Source: DASXPG01 sp035559335
GTDB taxonomy: Bacteria; Gemmatimonadota; Gemmatimonadetes; Gemmatimonadales; JACORV01
Direction: 5' to 3'
DNA: 18,323 nt
Assembly (NCBI GenBank): GCA_035559335.1
Contig: DATMBH010000219.1
Span: 1 to 18,323, forward strand
The notes beneath the pieces were generated by a model. The model had not been told where the DNA came from. It searched no databases and saw only the letters and a program-made list of their open reading frames with translations. The translations under genes and the position numbers were made by a program. Below, piece after piece: positions 9,383 to 16,066 of the stretch (position 1 is the stretch's first letter; every line of letters begins with the position of its first letter).

Positions 9383-9691
9383 TCAGCCGATCTTGGCGAG
9401 GACGTCCGACTCCTTGATGATTAGGATGTCTTCGTCGTCGATCTTCACTTCGGTTCCGCTGTACTTCCCGTACAGCACCCGGTCTCCGACCTTCAACTCG
9501 AGCGGCACGCGCTCACCCTTCTCCAACCGGCCCGGACCAACCGCGATGACCTCGCCCTGCTGAGGCTTCTCTTTCGCGGTGTCGGGGATGTACAGCCCGC
9601 CCCGCATCGTCTCCGTTTCCTCCAGCGGACGAATCGCGACGCGGTCGGCCAGCGGATGCACCTTCAACTTCGACTTCGTGGCGGTGGCCAT
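9383..9691 (-). CDS. groES: 10-kDa co-chaperonin GroES
   Basis: This 102-residue protein, close to the usual 95-100, forms the heptameric lid of the GroEL chamber. The sequence shows HPLADRVAIRPLEETETMRGG, the mobile loop and roof (GGLYIPDTAKEKPQQGEVIAVGPG, split here), KVGDRVLYGKYSGTEVK and the final DILIIKESDVLAKIG. The ATG at 9691 has GAGG at a good distance (GAGGATCTATG). It is the first gene of the CIRCE-controlled groESL operon. Confidence 0.97.
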   Translation of the reverse strand: MATATKSKLKVHPLADRVAIRPLEETETMRGGLYIPDTAKEKPQQGEVIAVGPGRLEKGERVPLELKVGDRVLYGKYSGTEVKIDDEDILIIKESDVLAKIG

Positions 9692-9740
9692 AGATCCTCA
9701 AAACCTCCCGCAGACTGTTGTGTAGTGGAACTTTGGACTG

Positions 9741-9767
9741 TTAGCACTCGCCTGTGGTGAGTGCTAA
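9741..9767. promoter_or_regulatory. CIRCE operator (HrcA binding site)
   Basis: TTAGCACTC-N9-GAGTGCTAA is a perfect CIRCE inverted repeat. It sits 49 bases upstream of the groES start codon and just downstream of the -10 box, so bound HrcA would block transcription initiation. HrcA itself is not encoded in this window. Release on heat or misfolding stress is known for the family. Confidence 0.98.
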
Positions 9768-9776
9768 CGACAAGTG

Positions 9777-9805
9777 ATTGTAGAACTACCCCGCACCAGT
9801 GTCAA
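9777..9805 (-). promoter_or_regulatory. Sigma-70-type promoter of groESL
   Basis: On the minus strand, TTGACA (9805-9800) and TACAAT (9782-9777) are separated by exactly 17 bases. The -35 matches consensus perfectly and the -10 matches five of six. The start site should fall around 9770, right at the edge of the CIRCE operator. Confidence 0.92.
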
Positions 9806-9880
9806 GGGGCGAATGAATGCATGTAACTCTTTGAAAGATAATGGGTTAGACGCGAGAGCTGATACGGACTCGCCTCGGGT

Positions 9881-10810
9881 TCAAATTGCAAACGCCGCCA
9901 CGATCGCTGCATCCGTCACCGCCCAGGCCGCCAGCGCCTCGTACATCCCGCGCTGATGGCGTGCCGGATCCCACGATTGGTGATATCGGAGCCAGGGAAT
10001 CAAGACCCCGAGCCAGGCCGCGAGCGCGAGTGCCACGGCACCGGCTTGCCACCATGCGACGGAGGCGAGCGCAGCCGCCCAGGCGAAGCAGGCGAACGCC
10101 AGCAGCGCGCAGGCCAGGGCCACCACCAGACTGCGCCGCATGCCCAGTATGATGGCCAAGGTGCGATCGCCGCGGCGGGTGTCCTCCTCGAACTGGTACA
10201 GCTGAGTGAGCGGGTATAGCGAGGCGAACAGCGGGCAAAATCCGAACAAAACCAGTGCAGCTTCGAGGTCGAGTGGCCTTCCGGTTGCAGCCCACGTGGC
10301 ATACGGCGTCAGCGTGCCGAACCCCCACATGTTGATCACCCAGTCGGCGCCTCCCACAGCCTTGAGCCGCAGCGGCGGAACCGAGTAGGCCAGCGACATC
10401 GCGAAGCAGATCGCGTAGGCAATTACGAACCCGGTGGGCAGCGCAAGCGCCAGCACCTGCCCCGAGACCAGCAGCACCAGGGAAAAGCCCAGCAGGTAAC
10501 GCGGTGGTCGGGGCGGCGCCCGCAGGTAGCCGATGTCGCCGTCGTCCTGGTCGAACACCGAGTTGATGGCGAGAGTTCCGCCGTTAAGGAACACCACCCA
10601 CAGCAGCAGCGCGCCGGCAGCTTCGGTCAGCTTCTGGCCTTCCAGCGCCCCCTGGAGCCCGACCGCCAGCACCCAGCCCAAGGCCGTGTGGGCGGCCATG
10701 ATGGGCCACTCGGCCGGCCGCATGTGGAGGATGTATGAGAAGGTATCGCCCGGCAGCAGACGGTAGCCGAGCCGGCGCCAGACGTTGTGGCCGCGAGCAT
10801 CCGCGGCCAT
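9881..10810 (-). CDS. UbiA-family prenyltransferase (copy A)
   Basis: This 309-residue integral membrane protein has about eight to nine hydrophobic helices. UbiA enzymes move a polyprenyl group from its diphosphate to an acceptor ring or glycerol-type acceptor. The first Asp-rich site is NSVFDQDDGD (83-92), a looser version of the usual NDxxDxxxD. The second is YQFEEDTRRGDRTLA (205-219). An open frame extends 52 codons further upstream, but that part lies inside coaX; the ATG at 10810 shares one base with the coaX stop (TGATG) and is the better start. It is the last gene of the long housekeeping run; the groES promoter follows about 75 bp downstream. The acceptor (quinone, tetrapyrrole or lipid) cannot be assigned. 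Confidence 0.85.
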   Translation of the reverse strand: MAADARGHNVWRRLGYRLLPGDTFSYILHMRPAEWPIMAAHTALGWVLAVGLQGALEGQKLTEAAGALLLWVVFLNGGTLAINSVFDQDDGDIGYLRAPPRPPRYLLGFSLVLLVSGQVLALALPTGFVIAYAICFAMSLAYSVPPLRLKAVGGADWVINMWGFGTLTPYATWAATGRPLDLEAALVLFGFCPLFASLYPLTQLYQFEEDTRRGDRTLAIILGMRRSLVVALACALLAFACFAWAAALASVAWWQAGAVALALAAWLGVLIPWLRYHQSWDPARHQRGMYEALAAWAVTDAAIVAAFAI

Positions 10811-11595
10811 CAGTCGAAGCTGCGGCCGGCCAGCAGCTCGGCCGCGATCCTCAGGCCTTGCAGCGTCAGGTCGGGATGGACTTCCTCGATTTCCTCGGAG
10901 TAGGCGGCAACCAGCGGCGCCAGCCCTCCGGTGGCCACCACGCGCGGGGTGTCCCGCGTCGGCCACTCGGCCTTGAGGCGGCGCACCATGCCGTCCACGC
11001 TATCGGCGGCGCCGAACACCAGGCCAGCGCGAATGCAGTCCTCGGTCCGCCTACCGAGCGCGCGCAGCGGCGGACCGATCTCGGTCGCGGTGAGCTTTGC
11101 CGCCTTGCGAATCAGGTTTTCGCCCGCGGTGCGCACTCCGGGCGCGATTATTCCACCCAGGAACCTGCCGTCCTTCGTTATGCAGTCGAGGGTGGTGGCC
11201 GTGCCGAAGTCCACCACGATCACGTCCACGCCGAACAACCGACTCGCGGCCAGGGTGTTGACTATCCGGTCGGCGCCCACGGTGGCAGGCTCTTCCACGT
11301 CCAGCTTGATGGGCAGCGGGCTGTCGGGGCCCACCATGAAGGCGGTGGTTCCGGTGGCATCGAGCAGCGCGTCGGCGACCGGCTCGGTGACTGCGGGCAC
11401 CACGGACGCTATGGCGCTGGCATCCACGCGGGTCACGTCCATGCCCGCTTCGCGGAACAGCGCCCGCAGCAGCACCGCCCACTCGTCGGCGCTACGCTCG
11501 GGCCTGGTGGTGATTCTCCAGCTGCGCTCCAGCTCGCGGCCGGAAAACACGCCTATCGTGACCTCGGAGTTGCCGATGTCGAGCGCGAGGAGCAT
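10810..11595 (-). CDS. coaX: Type III pantothenate kinase
   Basis: CoaX phosphorylates pantothenate with ATP, the first step of coenzyme A synthesis, in the cytoplasm. The product is 261 residues from the ATG at 11595 (MLLALDIGNS), matching the usual family start; a TTG two codons earlier is possible. Visible motifs are DIGNS (6-10) for phosphate binding, GADR (107-110) in the pantothenate site, DFGTATTLD (129-137), and GGIIAPGV (147-154). It begins 8 bases after the birA stop, and its own stop overlaps the next UbiA gene. birA-coaX adjacency is common in bacteria. Confidence 0.95.
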   Translation of the reverse strand: MLLALDIGNSEVTIGVFSGRELERSWRITTRPERSADEWAVLLRALFREAGMDVTRVDASAIASVVPAVTEPVADALLDATGTTAFMVGPDSPLPIKLDVEEPATVGADRIVNTLAASRLFGVDVIVVDFGTATTLDCITKDGRFLGGIIAPGVRTAGENLIRKAAKLTATEIGPPLRALGRRTEDCIRAGLVFGAADSVDGMVRRLKAEWPTRDTPRVVATGGLAPLVAAYSEEIEEVHPDLTLQGLRIAAELLAGRSFD

Positions 11596-11603
11596 TCGCA
11601 ACG

Positions 11604-12362
11604 CTAGAGCGGCATCACGCGCCGGTCAAGCACCGCGGCGCCCGGACCGCGGTTGCCCCTCACAACCAGGGTGCCATCGGGTTCTATCTCGGCGAATCCG
11701 GTTGGCAACGCCCTTTCGACCTCTTGAGCCAGCCTCGCGCGCTCTGCCTCGCCCAGCGGTCCGGCGCGCCTACCCAGGGTCCTGAACAGCCGGCTGATCG
11801 CCATCACGATCGCCGGCCGGTTGGTATCCGCGCCCTGCTCTTCCATGGTGGTGGCGAGCTCCCGCAGCGGCTCGGGCAGCGGACCCCGCACGTTGATGCC
11901 CACTCCCACGCTCACCCATTGCAGCTGCGACCCCTTCCACCGCGCCTCGCACAGCACTCCCGCCAGCTTCCGGCGTTTCACGACAATGTCGTTAGGCCAC
12001 TTCAGCCTTGCCTCGATCGCTCTGGCGCCCGTCACGGCTAGCAGCACGAAGTTTCCCGCCCGCAGCGCGAAGGCGCCAGGCACGAACGGCTCGGGCGGCC
12101 GCAGCACCACCGCCATCCAGATGCCCGCGCCGGCCGGCGAGTGCCACACGCGGCCCTGCCGCCCGCGGCCGGCCGTCTGTTCCTCGGCGAGCACAATGGT
12201 CCCCGCCGGCGTCCCCTGCTCGGCCAGCTGGTGCGCGACATCCAGCACCGAGCCGATCGTGTCGTAGAGCACCACCCGCGGCGCCTGGCACAGCTCTGCC
12301 AGTTCCGAGGCTGTGAACCCGTCGTAGCGCAGCAGCGCAGGAGGGTCGTGGAGGTCGATCAC
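11604..12362 (-). CDS. birA: Biotin-[acetyl-CoA-carboxylase] ligase, short form
   Basis: This 252-residue class-I biotin protein ligase activates biotin as biotinyl-AMP and attaches it to carboxylase carrier domains in the cytoplasm. Key motifs are GRGRQGRVWHS (65-75, biotinyl-AMP binding), KWPND (121-125) and SVGVGINV (151-158). There is no N-terminal DNA-binding domain, so unlike E. coli BirA it should not act as a repressor. A much longer open frame upstream overlaps uppP out of frame and is not credible. The GTG at 12362 overlaps the uppP stop (GTGA) and gives the normal length. Confidence 0.93.
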   Translation of the reverse strand: MIDLHDPPALLRYDGFTASELAELCQAPRVVLYDTIGSVLDVAHQLAEQGTPAGTIVLAEEQTAGRGRQGRVWHSPAGAGIWMAVVLRPPEPFVPGAFALRAGNFVLLAVTGARAIEARLKWPNDIVVKRRKLAGVLCEARWKGSQLQWVSVGVGINVRGPLPEPLRELATTMEEQGADTNRPAIVMAISRLFRTLGRRAGPLGEAERARLAQEVERALPTGFAEIEPDGTLVVRGNRGPGAAVLDRRVMPL

Positions 12363-13141
12363 CGCCGCAGTCCTGCGAGCACGAGTGTGGCCGCGCCGAC
12401 CAGCCACAGGTACGGGGCGAACCGGTGGAAGGCGCGGGCGCGCAACATCCGTCGCAGCAGCGCGATCGCGCCCAGCCCGCTCAGAAACGCGCTCGCCATC
12501 GCGACGCCGAGCGGCAGTATTCCCACCCGGTCCAGGCCCTGCGTGAGGTGTCGCGCCTCGAGCAGCGCCGCACCGGCGATCGCCGGCACGCCGAGCACGA
12601 ACGAAAACTCGGCGGCGCGGATCGGCTCGATACCGCGCCACAGCGCAATCGTTATGGTGCTCCCGGACCGGGAGATGGCCGGCAGGATCGCGGCGGCCTG
12701 GCCCACCCCGATGGCCACGGCCTCAAGCAGCGTGGGCGTACGACGGGCTCCATCCATGCGCCGCCGCGCCGACCACAGCACCACTCCCATCACCACGAAC
12801 GCGGCGCCCACGAACCACAGCGACTCCTTGATGGCCTCGATCCGCGGCTCCAGCACCAGGCCCGCCACTACGGTCGGCACCGAGGCGGCCGCGTACAGCC
12901 CCAGCTCGCCGCGCGAGTCGCGGTCGGCCGCGATCACACCCCGCAGCAGCTTCCAGATCGCCTCCCGGAAGGCGATCACGATCGCTGCCAGCGTCGCGAC
13001 GTGCACGGCGACGTCAAAGAACAGCGGCTGCACCTGCCCCAGCAGGTGCTGCGCGAGCGCCAGGTGACCGTCGGAGGAGATGGGGAGGAACTCAGTGACG
13101 CCCTGCACCAGGCCGAGTATCAACGCATCGAGTATGCTCAC
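12359..13141 (-). CDS. uppP: Undecaprenyl-diphosphatase (BacA/UppP family)
   Basis: UppP is a membrane enzyme that dephosphorylates undecaprenyl diphosphate to recycle the lipid carrier for peptidoglycan and other envelope polymers; the family also confers bacitracin resistance. The 260-residue product is hydrophobic throughout. It has both signature motifs: TEFLPISSDGHL (16-27) with the catalytic glutamate and serine, and PAISRSGST (154-162). I chose the GTG at 13141, which overlaps the preceding stop (GTGA) and gives the typical start MSILDALILGLVQG; a GTG four codons earlier is possible. Confidence 0.95.
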   Translation of the reverse strand: MSILDALILGLVQGVTEFLPISSDGHLALAQHLLGQVQPLFFDVAVHVATLAAIVIAFREAIWKLLRGVIAADRDSRGELGLYAAASVPTVVAGLVLEPRIEAIKESLWFVGAAFVVMGVVLWSARRRMDGARRTPTLLEAVAIGVGQAAAILPAISRSGSTITIALWRGIEPIRAAEFSFVLGVPAIAGAALLEARHLTQGLDRVGILPLGVAMASAFLSGLGAIALLRRMLRARAFHRFAPYLWLVGAATLVLAGLRR

Positions 13142-13968
13142 AAGCGATCCCACACCAGTGCCGCCAGGCCGGCCACCATCGCCAGCTTCAGTGCCGCGCG
13201 GGCGCCCGCGTGCCGGAACTGGAGCAGGCGCGCCACCAGGGCCAGCACGCCGAGATTGAGAAGCACGACCACGACTCCATAACGGTCCCCATACTTACCT
13301 GCGAACCACGGCGCCAGGGAGGCAGGCACAAAGGCCACCAGCGTGACCGCGGCCGCCAGGTACGCCGTCGCCTCGCCGTGGACGATCGGCATGGTGCGCC
13401 TGCCGACCATCCGGTCACCGGCCACGTCCTCGAGGTCCTTGACCAGCTCGCGCGCCAGATGCAACAGGGAGGCGAACACGAATGGGATAGTGCCGGCACG
13501 CATGGCACCTAACGCGGCCGGTCCGTACACCAGCGGAAGCGATGCCACCACCGCAACCGCCACGTTCCCCACTATCCCGTTCCGCTTCAGCAGCGGCGAG
13601 TACACCAGCATCACCACCAGTGCGCCCGTGGCGATCGCGAGCGTGGCCGCGCCCGCCATCCAGGCCAGCACCAAACCCGTTCCGCCCAGCAACCCGCCCG
13701 TCAGGATGGCCGCGCTGCGCGATATTCGGCCGGCGACCAGAGGACGGTCGGGACGGTTGATGCGGTCCGCCTCGAGGTCCGAGAGGTCGTTGGCGACGTT
13801 CCCAGCGGCGCCGAGCCCGATGGCCGAGCCCATCGCCAACCACACCGGCTCCGGAATCGCGAACCTGCCCAGCGCCACTACTCCCCCCACCGCCACTCCG
13901 GCGGCGGCGATCAGCAGATTCCGGACGCGTATCAGGCGGAGGACGTCAGCCGGCCACGACGGCGGCAT
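13138..13968 (-). CDS. UbiA-family prenyltransferase (copy B, GGGP-transferase-like)
   Basis: This 276-residue membrane protein has the two UbiA Asp-rich sites in near-consensus form: NDLSDLEADRINRPDRPL (60-77) and RELVKDLEDVAGDRMVGRR (173-191). The spacing, with the PxRPL after the first site, resembles the geranylgeranylglycerol-phosphate geranylgeranyltransferase branch of the family. That points to a lipid or isoprenoid acceptor, but substrate assignment is inference. The ATG at 13968 lies 23 bp inside the 3' end of bshA; upstream extension of the frame lies entirely in bshA and is rejected. Its stop overlaps uppP, another enzyme acting on polyprenyl diphosphates. Confidence 0.85.
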   Translation of the reverse strand: MPPSWPADVLRLIRVRNLLIAAAGVAVGGVVALGRFAIPEPVWLAMGSAIGLGAAGNVANDLSDLEADRINRPDRPLVAGRISRSAAILTGGLLGGTGLVLAWMAGAATLAIATGALVVMLVYSPLLKRNGIVGNVAVAVVASLPLVYGPAALGAMRAGTIPFVFASLLHLARELVKDLEDVAGDRMVGRRTMPIVHGEATAYLAAAVTLVAFVPASLAPWFAGKYGDRYGVVVVLLNLGVLALVARLLQFRHAGARAALKLAMVAGLAALVWDRL

Positions 13969-15058
13969 AGACCTCTTCGTACTGGGGAACAACCAGATCG
14001 GTGGCAAAGGCGGCAGCCCGCTGCCGCGCGGCGGCGGACCACTCCTTCCAGCGCGCTTCGTCGCAGAGTATCTCGAGTGCGCCGGCAGCCATGGCGTCAA
14101 CATTCCCGGGCTCCGCAAGCAGCCCGCTCACGCCGTGTTCCACTACCTCGGGAAGGCCGCCGGCCCGCGACCCGATCACCGGCACACCAGTAGCCAGCGC
14201 CTCCAGGGCCGACAGGCCGAACGACTCAGTCTGGGACGGAAGCAGGTACAAGTGCGCCCACTGCAGCACCTCGGCCACGTCCTCGATCTTCCCCAGGAAG
14301 CGGGTGCGGCCCGCCACGCCCAGCCGCTGAGCCTCACGCTCGGCCAGGTCCCGGTCGGGGCCGTCGCCCACCATGATCAGGCGCGAGGGGACCTCCTTCT
14401 GCACCAAGGCGAACACGCGCACCACGTCCAACACCCGCTTCACGGGCCGCATGTTCGAGATGTGCATCAGAATCCGCTCCTCGGGCGCGAAGCTGGAGCA
14501 GCGCTCGGTGGGTGGCTTGAACTCTTCCAGGTCCACGAAGTTAGGCACAACCCGGATCGCGCACGAATCGCACCCGAAAGCGCGGTACGTCTCGTCACGC
14601 AGGTACGCCGACACGGCGGTCACCGCGTCCGACTTCTCGATCGAGAACCGCGTAATCGCGAAATAGGACGGGTCCTGGCCGACGAGAGTGATGTCGGTCC
14701 CATGCAGCGTAGTGACGATGGGTAACTCGCGCGTACCCTCCAGCAGCTTCTTGGCCATCCAGCCGGCCGTGGCGTGCGGTATGGCGTAGTGCGCATGGAT
14801 CACGTCGAGCCGTTCGCGCACCGCCACCTCATGGAGCTTGACGGCCAGCGCCAGCGAATAAGGCGGGTGCTCGAACAGGGGGTAGCTGCCTACCTCGACC
14901 TCGTGGAACGTCACCCGCTCGTTGAACCGCAGGCGGAACGGCATCGCGTACGAGATGAAGTGGACCTCGTGGCCGCGCTCGGCTAGCGCCAGGCCTAGCT
15001 CGGTGGCCACGGCGCCGGAGCCGCCGTAGGTGGGATAGCAAACTATTCCGATTCGCAC
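13946..15058 (-). CDS. bshA: N-acetyl-alpha-D-glucosaminyl L-malate synthase (bacillithiol step 1)
   Basis: BshA is a GT4-family glycosyltransferase that joins UDP-GlcNAc and L-malate, the first step to bacillithiol. The 370-residue product is very characteristic: MRIGIVCYPTYGGSGAVATE at the N-terminus with the GGSG nucleotide loop, HEVHFISYAMPFRL (30-43), TLHGTDITLVG (117-127), SNMRPVKRV (201-209), and the ESFGLSALEAL donor-sugar site (278-288). The GTG at 15058, 16 bp inside the end of miaA, gives exactly the family's N-terminus; the open frame 64 codons further upstream is antifunctional overlap with miaA. bshB and bshC are not in the window. Presence of bshA implies the host makes bacillithiol or a relative. 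Confidence 0.95.
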   Translation of the reverse strand: MRIGIVCYPTYGGSGAVATELGLALAERGHEVHFISYAMPFRLRFNERVTFHEVEVGSYPLFEHPPYSLALAVKLHEVAVRERLDVIHAHYAIPHATAGWMAKKLLEGTRELPIVTTLHGTDITLVGQDPSYFAITRFSIEKSDAVTAVSAYLRDETYRAFGCDSCAIRVVPNFVDLEEFKPPTERCSSFAPEERILMHISNMRPVKRVLDVVRVFALVQKEVPSRLIMVGDGPDRDLAEREAQRLGVAGRTRFLGKIEDVAEVLQWAHLYLLPSQTESFGLSALEALATGVPVIGSRAGGLPEVVEHGVSGLLAEPGNVDAMAAGALEILCDEARWKEWSAAARQRAAAFATDLVVPQYEEVYAAVVAG

Positions 15059-15993
15059 GCCGCACGATACCCGGCGAGCAGTTCTCGCGCCAGCGCCTGC
15101 GGCGAACCGGTCCCATCGAGCTGCCGAACCGGTCCCTTGAGCTGGTGCCTGAACCACGTCTCCTGGCGCTTGGCATAGCGGCGCGTGGCCGTCACTATCG
15201 CCGCCGCCAGCTCGCTCTGCGGCAGCCTGCCGAGGACGTGATCGACGCACTGGCGGTAGCCAACTCCGCTGAGGCCCGGTGCGTCCGGCCCGACGCCGCG
15301 ACGCAGCACCGAGCGGGTCTCCTCCACCAGTCCGGCCTCCAGCATCGCAACGGCCCGCCTCTCGATTCTGCGATGCAGCTCCGGTCTCGGCAGCGTGACC
15401 AGGAACGTGACCGGCCGGAACCGCGGCGTTGCGGCGGCTGCCTCAGCGTGCAGATCACTGAGCCTGCGGCCGGTCAGCAACGCCACCTCTATCACGCGCT
15501 GCGCGCGCTGCCGCCCGCCGCCCATCCATGCAGGGTCGAGCCGCTTGGCCCAGCGCTCCAGCTCGATGCTGTCACGGCCGGCCAGTTCCCGGCGCAGCGC
15601 GTCGCGGGCCCCAGGGTCCAGGTGAGGTTCCTCGAATAGCCCCTCGAACAGCGCCTTCAGGTAGAACCCGGTTCCGCCCACGACCAATGGCAGTCTGCCA
15701 CGGGCGAGGATCCCGGCGATCCACTCCGCGGCCTCGCGCGCAAACCGTCCCGCCGAGTACCGCTCGTCCGGCTCCACCAGGTCCAGACCGTGGTACGGAG
15801 CCGCCGCCCGCTCTGCCGCTGTGGGTTTGGCGGTGCCGATGTCGAGGCCGCGGTAGATCTGCCTGGAGTCGGCCGAGACGAACTCGACGGAAGCAAGCGA
15901 CGCAAGGACGGTGGCAATAGCCGTCTTGCCGCTGGCGGTGGGGCCGGCGATAACGGGGATCGGGGTTCGGTGATCCGGGATCAGGGAAAGCAT
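15043..15993 (-). CDS. miaA: tRNA dimethylallyltransferase
   Basis: MiaA transfers a dimethylallyl group to A37 of tRNAs reading UNN codons, in the cytoplasm. The 316-residue product has the P-loop GPTASGKT (17-24), the DSRQIYRGLDIGTAKP signature (42-57), VVGGTGFYLKAL and the C-terminal RRYAKRQETWFR. The start ATG at 15993 is the only option, since an in-frame TGA lies four codons upstream. The first dozen residues (MLSLIPDHRTPI) are encoded by one arm of the inverted repeat described at 15954-16061 and look like a recent N-terminal addition. The gene overlaps bshA by 16 bp. Confidence 0.95.
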   Translation of the reverse strand: MLSLIPDHRTPIPVIAGPTASGKTAIATVLASLASVEFVSADSRQIYRGLDIGTAKPTAAERAAAPYHGLDLVEPDERYSAGRFAREAAEWIAGILARGRLPLVVGGTGFYLKALFEGLFEEPHLDPGARDALRRELAGRDSIELERWAKRLDPAWMGGGRQRAQRVIEVALLTGRRLSDLHAEAAAATPRFRPVTFLVTLPRPELHRRIERRAVAMLEAGLVEETRSVLRRGVGPDAPGLSGVGYRQCVDHVLGRLPQSELAAAIVTATRRYAKRQETWFRHQLKGPVRQLDGTGSPQALARELLAGYRAACESE

Positions 15994-16061
15994 GCTGCCG
16001 ATTCACTGAATGCGGCACGCCGGTCACTGTGAAATCCCTGACCCCCGACCCCCGATCCCCG
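15954..16061. repeat. Imperfect long inverted repeat across the mutL-miaA junction
   Basis: Arm 1 (15954-15987) lies in the miaA N-terminal codons and arm 2 (16035-16061) in the gap after mutL. CGGGGATCGGGG (15954-15965) pairs perfectly with CCCCGATCCCCG (16050-16061), and TCAGGGA (15981-15987) pairs with TCCCTGA (16035-16041). The 47-base loop contains the miaA start codon. It could fold in the mRNA and tune miaA translation, or be a degenerate intergenic repeat element. Confidence 0.75.
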
Positions 16062-16066
16062 GCCCC
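16036..16066 (-). promoter_or_regulatory. Potential G-quadruplex in the mutL-miaA leader
   Basis: On the coding strand five G-tracts (4, 4, 5, 5 and 3 Gs) are separated by loops of 2-3 bases, starting at the last base of the mutL stop codon. This satisfies the usual G3+N1-7 quadruplex rule. Folding would compete with the hairpin formed with the C-rich start of miaA. Function is inference. Confidence 0.5.

Noticed and set aside
10811..10966. N-terminal extension of the copy A UbiA protein
   Set aside because: The extra residues are Arg/Gly/Ala-rich, lie entirely inside coaX, and a well-placed TGATG start exists at 10810.
12363..12641. N-terminal extension of BirA
   Set aside because: It overlaps uppP out of frame and is not HTH-like; the GTGA-coupled start at 12362 gives the normal ligase length.
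15059..15250. N-terminal extension of BshA
   Set aside because: It lies within miaA in another frame; the family N-terminus begins at the GTG at 15058.
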